From the NCBI GenBank assembly GCA_017461585.1, contig JAFTYM010000030.1, positions 1-60,365 on the forward strand: DNA of 60,365 nt. Direction: 5' to 3'. The DNA comes from Oscillospiraceae bacterium. Its GTDB lineage: Bacteria > Bacillota > Clostridia > Oscillospirales > Oscillospiraceae. A program made the translations under genes and the position numbers. Shown one piece after another: positions 51,359-57,600 of this stretch. Each line of letters starts with the position of its first letter. Within the stretch, counting starts at the first letter, position 1. The notes under the pieces were generated by a model that saw nothing but the letters and a program-made list of their open reading frames with translations, had not been told where the DNA came from and did not search any database.

Positions 51359-51778
51359 ATGAGCACTGAGATTGTTGTTGCAATTGTTGGCGCATTTGTG
51401 ACTATACTTACCGCCATTATCACAAATTACTTGTCCAAAAGAAATCAGTTGAAGTTCGAGGAGCGTAAACTCAAAGAAGAGTATTACACAAACTATGTTA
51501 AAGCTATGAGCAATAATGTTTTGATGAAAGATAATCATGTAGAGTTGGATGACGCGCAGAATCATCTTATACTTGTTGGAAGCGCAGATGTTGTTCGCAT
51601 TTTGATGCAGTTCCACGATAAGATAAAACCTTCTGCGCCTCCGTTAAGCGGAGCAGAACATGATAGGATACTCACAGAATTGATTAAGGCTATGCGTGCA
51701 GATTTATATGGAACAAATAAGATTAACTGTGGATATCCAATAATACATTTATCAGGGATACGACCTTACGGAGAATAA
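51359..51778 (+). CDS. small membrane-anchored protein of unknown function
   Basis: 139 residues. One membrane helix at the N-terminus (IVVAIVGAFVTILTAIITNYL), then a charged helix (KRNQLKFEERKLKEEYY) and a short soluble region. Small proteins of this shape occur near mobile elements and prophages, but I cannot assign a family. The start follows GGAGAGG by 6 bases. It lies just outside the proposed IS end, which may have supplied its promoter region. Confidence 0.55.
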   Translation: MSTEIVVAIVGAFVTILTAIITNYLSKRNQLKFEERKLKEEYYTNYVKAMSNNVLMKDNHVELDDAQNHLILVGSADVVRILMQFHDKIKPSAPPLSGAEHDRILTELIKAMRADLYGTNKINCGYPIIHLSGIRPYGE

Positions 51779-51952
51779 GAGTCGCTTTGATACTTGACCA
51801 GTACATTTTGAATTGGAGTTTCAATAATATTCAAACCGTTCATACCACTTTAGACACCGCGCCATTATAAACACCTTTTAATTATTCCTACACCTTTTAA
51901 CGAAAGGTCAAGGGGGTGTTCACTTTGTATCAAAGTAGGTCACCTTTTTCAT

Positions 51953-52008
51953 AACTGGACACCAATTTTGATACAATGCGTATCAGGATTGGTGTCCAGT
52001 TTCTTTTT
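51953..52008 (+). terminator. long two-part hairpin with T tail
   Basis: AACTGGACACCAAT (51953-51966) pairs perfectly with ATTGGTGTCCAGTT (51988-52001); inside, TGATAC pairs with GTATCA. TTCTTTTT follows. Confidence 0.75.
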
Positions 52009-52010
52009 GC

Positions 52011-52035
52011 AAACCCTTTGATAGCAAGGGTTTTT
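52011..52035 (+). terminator. short hairpin with T tail
   Basis: AAACCCTT (52011-52018) pairs with AAGGGTTT (52026-52033), then T. Confidence 0.5.
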
Positions 52036-52052
52036 GAATATCTTTTAACGAA

Positions 52053-52105
52053 AACAGGCTCAACGGCGGTGTAGTATCCATCGCCGTTGAGCCTGTTATG
52101 TTTTT
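52053..52105 (+). terminator. strong hairpin with T tail
   Basis: AACAGGCTCAACGGCG (52053-52068) pairs perfectly with CGCCGTTGAGCCTGTT (52082-52097), followed by ATGTTTTTT. Confidence 0.75.
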
Positions 52106-52162
52106 TCCTGTAAACCTTTTAACAAAAGGTCAAAGGGGTGTTCATTTTTTCAAGGGGGGTGT

Positions 52163-52723
52163 TCACTTTTCGCTTGCTGCCTTTGGCAAAGAGCGAAACA
52201 GGATCATACCAAACAGATGCAGTTTCTTCGGATTCCATTCAAAAGGTAATCCGCATTTCTCAGCCAACTTGGCAGCGTCCACACAGTAGGCTGACATACA
52301 ACTGATTCGAAGTTCCGGGAATGTGCAAGGCTTGTTTTCTTTCCTTTTGCAAGGCTCACAGAGCGTGCAGCCGCCATATCCAACTGCAAACACATTCATT
52401 CCTTCCCGAAGCAAAGCATCTCTCAGACGCCTTATAGAAGCGTTGTGGCTTGCTTTTGACGGCAGCACCTCTGGTGTTCCATAGCCCGGAACATCCCACT
52501 GTGACTGAAGCACCAGCGCCTGATCGGCAGACAGCAGTTTTTGATGCATTTGCTCTTGGGTGCCGCAATCAGGCGGGCAGGTAAAATTGGCTTCATAGTT
52601 TCCGCATCGGTTCTCCTCGCAGAATGTCAGATACTTCGCATTGACCGGGATCTCAGCGGGAGAAAGTGTCGCTGTGCGAAAACCCATATCCTCCGCCAAA
52701 TTCAAAATTTCCTGATTTGTCAT
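52163..52723 (-). CDS. DUF2284 metal-binding protein, copy 2
   Basis: 186 residues. Two cysteine clusters as in copy 1: CEENRCGNYEANFTCPPDCG near residue 32 and YGGCTLCEPCKRKENKPCTFP in the middle. Overall similarity to the protein at 35051-35581 is modest outside the clusters, so it is a distant paralogue rather than a recent copy. The role is unknown; cysteine spacing suggests Fe-S or zinc binding. The ribosome site is weak (GTGAG). Confidence 0.78.
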   Translation of the reverse strand: MTNQEILNLAEDMGFRTATLSPAEIPVNAKYLTFCEENRCGNYEANFTCPPDCGTQEQMHQKLLSADQALVLQSQWDVPGYGTPEVLPSKASHNASIRRLRDALLREGMNVFAVGYGGCTLCEPCKRKENKPCTFPELRISCMSAYCVDAAKLAEKCGLPFEWNPKKLHLFGMILFRSLPKAASEK

Positions 52724-52796
52724 TTATCTCACATCCATCGTGCGTAAAGTGTTATGTTCCTGGTTATCTTATCACAATCAAAGTTCGTTTTCAAAC

Positions 52797-53591
52797 TCAG
52801 CCATCTGTGGGAGCCTCTCGTGCGACGACCACAAATCTTCCATTTTCAACGTGATAGCTGCAAGTTACCAGTGTGATCAGGTTATCGCCGTATGTCGCCG
52901 TCACGCCGGTGTCATAGAGAGAATTTTCCTGATAATAGGTCATCGCTTCGTTGAAGTCCTCTTCTGTTTCCGCATCGATGAACTGGTAGAACTTGAAGCA
53001 GTCTTCACTCTTGTAATAAACGCGGTCATAGAACGCCGCGATGATCTCATAGGTGCGTGCTTCATACAGGGTTGCGAAGTGGATGGTGGGATGTGCTTCC
53101 CAGAAGCTTCTGTCGGTGTACTTCATCAGATCGGCAAACATGGAGCCGTTCTTCATGTTGTGGCCGTAGATGATCAGGTTGTCGCTTTCGGGATCCAGAG
53201 AACAGCCATCCTCAATAAAGGGGAGACCGCCCACATCGAAGTTGCCCTCAAAATCCGCATAGATGTATTTTTCGCCGTCATCCGGGGTATACATGACAGG
53301 ATAATTGATCATGGTGTCCGGGATCTGGATCCAGCCTGCGAGGTCGGAATTCTCTGCGTAGGGTTCCTGCAGGACTTCGAGGATCTGCGGTCCGGTTTCC
53401 TCGGGTTCTGTAGTTTCTTCCGGTTCTTCTTCCGTTTCAGGTTCGGCTTCCGTCGTTTCTTCAGTGGTTTCGACGATTTCCTCGGGGAGTTCAGCTTCGT
53501 CCTTTTGAGGCAGGAACCGGCTGGCAACTACGAGCAGCAGAATCACAGCAATACAGACGATCGCGATGATCAGTTTTGATTTCTTTTTCAT
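52797..53591 (-). CDS. class B sortase
   Basis: 264 residues. Membrane-anchored transpeptidase that links surface proteins to peptidoglycan. An N-terminal membrane helix at about 7-25, then an unusually acidic Glu/Thr/Pro linker (residues about 31-67), then the sortase domain with H144 (YGHNM), C244 (TLVTCSYH) and R252 (NGRFVVVAR). NSDLAGWIQIPDTMINYPV at the domain start is typical of SrtB. Its likely substrate is the cohesin protein encoded just upstream, which carries a C-terminal VPATG sorting signal. The ATG at 53591 has a loosely placed ribosome site. Confidence 0.93.
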   Translation of the reverse strand: MKKKSKLIIAIVCIAVILLLVVASRFLPQKDEAELPEEIVETTEETTEAEPETEEEPEETTEPEETGPQILEVLQEPYAENSDLAGWIQIPDTMINYPVMYTPDDGEKYIYADFEGNFDVGGLPFIEDGCSLDPESDNLIIYGHNMKNGSMFADLMKYTDRSFWEAHPTIHFATLYEARTYEIIAAFYDRVYYKSEDCFKFYQFIDAETEEDFNEAMTYYQENSLYDTGVTATYGDNLITLVTCSYHVENGRFVVVAREAPTDG

Positions 53592-53618
53592 TCCTGGAAA
53601 TTTCCTCCAAACAAGGAT

Positions 53619-53650
53619 GTAAGCGGTGGATGAACCCACCCACCGCTTAC
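53619..53650 (-). terminator. stem-loop between the cohesin and sortase genes
   Basis: GTAAGCGGTGG (53619-53629) pairs with CCACCGCTTAC (53640-53650). In the direction of transcription no T run follows, so it may only reduce read-through into the sortase gene. Confidence 0.5.
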
Positions 53651-53664
53651 GAAAAACTCTAAAA

Positions 53665-54624
53665 TTACTTAGCAGTCTTGCGCTTCAGGACATAAGCTGC
53701 AGCAGCGGTCATGGAGATGACAGCAACAAAGCCGAAGGTGACCATGGGAGTGATGTCGCCGGTAGCGGGAACATCGTCCAGATCTTCGTCCTTTTCGGTT
53801 ACGGTGCCGGCCTTCAGATCGCCGCAGACACAGTAGCCATTGTTTTCATACTCGTGTGCAGCAGTGACCTTGTCGCCGCAGACGGAGCAGACGCCGGTGT
53901 GGGTGCCGTCTTCGTTGACGGTGTAGGTGTAGCTGTGACCGGCAGCGGGGATCACTGCGGTTTCGACATCGCCGCAAGCGGAGCAGGTTCTGGTCTCTGC
54001 ACCAGCTTCGGTGCAGGTAGCAGCCTTGGTGACAACCCACTTGTCGTAGCTGTGGCCCAGAGCGTCGACGGAGTCTTCCTTGTAGCTGTCGCCGCAGGAA
54101 CAGGTGTAAGTGGTGTAGCCCTTTTCTTCACAGGTGGGTTCGGTGACAGTTGCGGTGTAGTCGTGGACGTGGGGAGCTTCAGGAACGGTGACGGAGCCAG
54201 AAGCAACGCCGACGCTAAGGGTAGTTACCGCATCAGCCATGGTGAAATTTTCAACTGCTGCACCGACAGTATAAGTACCTACAGGAGCGGTATCAGCAAC
54301 ATCAAAAGTTGCAGTAAAGAGAACGCCGTTGGCAGTATAATCGGCCATGTTCATAGCGGATGCTTTGGAGCCACCGCTGAAAAGGCCTTGGGTTGCAGCA
54401 CCCTGCTGAATGCTCTTTAAGGTCAGTACACTAGAGTCATAGGTAAGGCCAACCTGATAAGTTGCGAAGGTTGCCTCAGAAATCGAGAAGGAAACAGTAA
54501 CGGTTTCTCCTGCGGATGCAGTTTCGTTAGACACAGTCAGCGTGGCACCGGCAGCAAGGGCAGTGGTTGCCATACAGGAGACTAAAAGAACTGCAACAAT
54601 CAGAAGACTAATAAATTTTTTCAT
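53665..54624 (-). CDS. sortase-anchored cohesin-domain surface protein
   Basis: 319 residues. A signal peptide (1-24, ends ATTALAAG), then a cohesin-like domain at about 27-150 with the typical start GATLTVSNETASAGETVTVSFSIS and the strand FATYQVGLTYDSSVLTLKSI. Next come four short repeats with C-x(1,2)-C-G-D (TCSCGD, TCSACGD, VCSVCGD, YCVCGD), each preceded by GHSY- or HDY-like residues. The C-terminus is a cell-wall sorting signal: VPATGD at 285-290, a hydrophobic stretch and KRKTAK. It would be anchored by the neighbouring sortase and bind dockerin-bearing proteins such as the one encoded upstream. The start follows AGGAG. Confidence 0.88.
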   Translation of the reverse strand: MKKFISLLIVAVLLVSCMATTALAAGATLTVSNETASAGETVTVSFSISEATFATYQVGLTYDSSVLTLKSIQQGAATQGLFSGGSKASAMNMADYTANGVLFTATFDVADTAPVGTYTVGAAVENFTMADAVTTLSVGVASGSVTVPEAPHVHDYTATVTEPTCEEKGYTTYTCSCGDSYKEDSVDALGHSYDKWVVTKAATCTEAGAETRTCSACGDVETAVIPAAGHSYTYTVNEDGTHTGVCSVCGDKVTAAHEYENNGYCVCGDLKAGTVTEKDEDLDDVPATGDITPMVTFGFVAVISMTAAAAYVLKRKTAK

Positions 54625-54656
54625 AATTATAAGCTCCTAAAATTTAAATCAAGACA

Positions 54657-57600
54657 TTATTCTACGGGAAACTTTTCAAGAACACCAGAAGAATACTGAA
54701 GAACCAGCATTGCGTCAACGTTGTTGACTGTACCATCACCATTAACATCACAAACGCTCAGGTTCGGAGTGACGTTTGTAGTAACACCGGAGGAATACTG
54801 AAGAATCAGCATTGCGTCAACGTTGTTGACAATACCATCGCTGTTTGCATCGCCCAGCAGGTCAGGGTCTTCCTCGACGGAGTCATCGGTCTTGTGAACT
54901 ATGATCATACCGGGAGAGCTGACACCATCACCGGCTACACCGATGTAGTAGTCACCAGCCTCCATGTCGGAGAAGTCATAGGTAAACTTGCCGTCTGCAT
55001 CAGATTTGGTCAGATAGTGCCATTCGGTGACATTACTCTTCACGTCATCGGCTGCAATCCAATAAACATCGACATTGGGCATCGTGACATCGGAGCGGCC
55101 ACCCTGGCCGTCGGCAGTGGCACGGCGGACACTAAGCGTACCGGAATTCTGGGTAATTTCATCAACGATGGAGCCGTCCGCAGAAGCAACGTACTTAAAG
55201 CCAGCATTGGGATTCTGCCAGAAGCTCCAGTCGGTGTACATGGCCAGTTCCACAAAGTCGCCGTTGTTCAGGAGGATCCAGTCGGCAGTTGAGCCCCATC
55301 CCTCAGACATCAGGGGATATGCATGGTTGTGGTAATAGGTCAAGTTTTCGCTATGGCCCCAGAAATTAGTCATGTACAGGGAGGTCGCGGAGCCGGTGAT
55401 GTTCAGCGCTTCGGTACCCAGCAACCCCTCATTAAACAGATAACCCTTGCCTGCATCCGAGGCATCCACATCACAGTAGAACACTTCCGTGGCATAAATG
55501 AACAGATGCAGTACAGTAGGCTGCTTCAGCACCTCGCCGTCGGCGCCGTACTTGTAGAATTCCTCCAGGCCGTACAGCGCAAGATCGAAGTATTCCACAG
55601 TCACCGGCACGGAAGCCAGGACCGTTCCGGAGCCATTGAAGTATGTTCCGTCCTTGGAAACAGACAGGCGCACAGTCTTGCTGCCAAGCAGAGAGGGCTT
55701 CACCGCATCCAGGGCAGCCTTTGCAGCCTCAAGGGCTTCGGCAGCCCCGCTCAGGTTTTCCGCAGCCTCGATGGCAGCCACACCGTCTTCGTATGCATCC
55801 GTCAGATCGGCATATTCCTCCTCAGTGTAGTTGTCTTCTGCAAAGCTCTCGTAGTACTCCTTCAGTTCTGCCTTTGCGTTGGCCCGAACGGAGTCCATAT
55901 CGACACTACCCTCGGGCAGTTCATCAATGGCATACAGAGTTGCAAAATAGCCGGTGAACAAAGTCAGTCCATCCTGGGGCGTAATGAAGGACTTGATAGC
56001 GGTGCCGTACAGGGCAGTGCCGCCAGCACTGTAGTCATACATATCGCCGCCCACGTTGATGAGCTTCCACTCGCCCTTTTCGGTATCCACTGAGTAGAGG
56101 AAGCCACCGGTGGAGCCGTTCCAACCGTTCTGGCAGGAGATGCCGGCGCAAGCTGCGTAGATATTACCGTTAAAGTCCTCGCCCATGGTATAGCTGCCGT
56201 TGGTATGGTCGGTATCCACCGGCATCTTGGCAACACAATACATATCGGTGGTCCGTGCAGTGCGGACGCGGTAGATGTCACCGTTGGTCAGATAACTCTT
56301 GGAATAGTAATCCTGCCGGGCGTCGCCGGCCACATAGACATTGCCGTTCGGGGCGCCGGACAGGACATACAGCCTGCTGCTGGGATCCAGGGATTCATTG
56401 ATACCTTCGTTGGTGCTCCATGTGATCTGGCTCCAGGCGCCGCTGGCGTACTTCCACAGGCCCTGGTTGGAACCTGCAATGATGGTGTTATCGTCGATCT
56501 TCTCCAGGGAGTTCAAGGTGATGCCCTCTGCAACCTGAGATACAGCCCACTTTTCGCCGTTCCACAGGATCAGTCCGGCGTTGGAGAGAATAAACACTTG
56601 ATCACCCAGCACCACACCATCGGTCAGGCTGAGCCAGGAAGCTTCCAGACCTTCCACGTTGTATTCCATCTGCTGGGTACTCATGTTTCGCTCGGCCATG
56701 GCGCCGCCTTCCACAGCGACCCAGCGGTCTTCCTCATTGAGCGTATACAGGTGGATACCAGTGCGGCCGTTGGCGTCGCCCACAACGGTTTCCTCCATAA
56801 ACAGCAGCATATTGTCCTCGTCAGTGCCGCCGATGGCGTAGATGCCATTGTTGAACTGCCCCCACTCACCGCCGGTGTTGAAGTCGCCGCTCATTGCAGT
56901 GAATTGATTTTCAGCAGTAGTCTTTCTGGTGATACCACCGGGGCCGGCGGTGTAGATGGTGGTGATGCCGGTCACCTCATCGGTGATGGTTTCCACAGAC
57001 ATGATCAGGGCGCCCGCAGCGTTCTGGCCATCCGTGACAGGTTTGCCGCCGGCAGCCTCCCAACGCTTGATATTCAGGTCTTCCCCGCTCATCGCCTGGT
57101 CGATGCCGTCCAGGTCCACGGTGTATTCTCTGGTGTCGTTGAAGTTGATCTCAGCACCCAATTCGGTTGTCTTGGAGCCGCTCAGAGTAGCCACGATGAC
57201 TCCATTGGCAGCTTTCAGCTTGTCCATGTCGATACCAGCCACGACCTGAGTAGTGCCTTGATTCACCCAGGTGTTGGTGGAGGAGGCGATCTCCTCACCG
57301 TCCTTGTATTTCAGAGTAACGGTGAGGTTAGCCGAGCCGACGTTTGCGGCAACATGATAGCTGACACGGATGCCCAAAGGCTGGCCGTTGGTGGGTTCCA
57401 TCGTATTGGACAGCTGCGTAGCAGTGCTGCTGCTGGGAGCGCCGATGACGGGGCGCAGCTCCAGCGTCTCATCCAGCTTGATTTCCACAGGCACACAGGC
57501 AGCGGTAAAGACCACCTCGCCGGTATTGTTGGAGTCCACCTGGACTTCAATCTGGGGCTCGGACAGGCCGTTACTCCACTTGCTGAAGTTGTAACCCTGC

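Larger units (their letters stand above)
51779..52162. other. 384-bp gene-free stretch filled with stem-loops
   Basis: No convincing gene. It holds three strong T-tailed hairpins (annotated separately), a pair of related blocks reading ACCTTTTAACRAAAGGTC followed by AARGGGGTGTTCA (51892-51926 and 52114-52148), and a third partial copy of the last part at 52151-52169 that runs into the DUF2284 stop. It looks like layered remnants of element ends. Confidence 0.6.
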
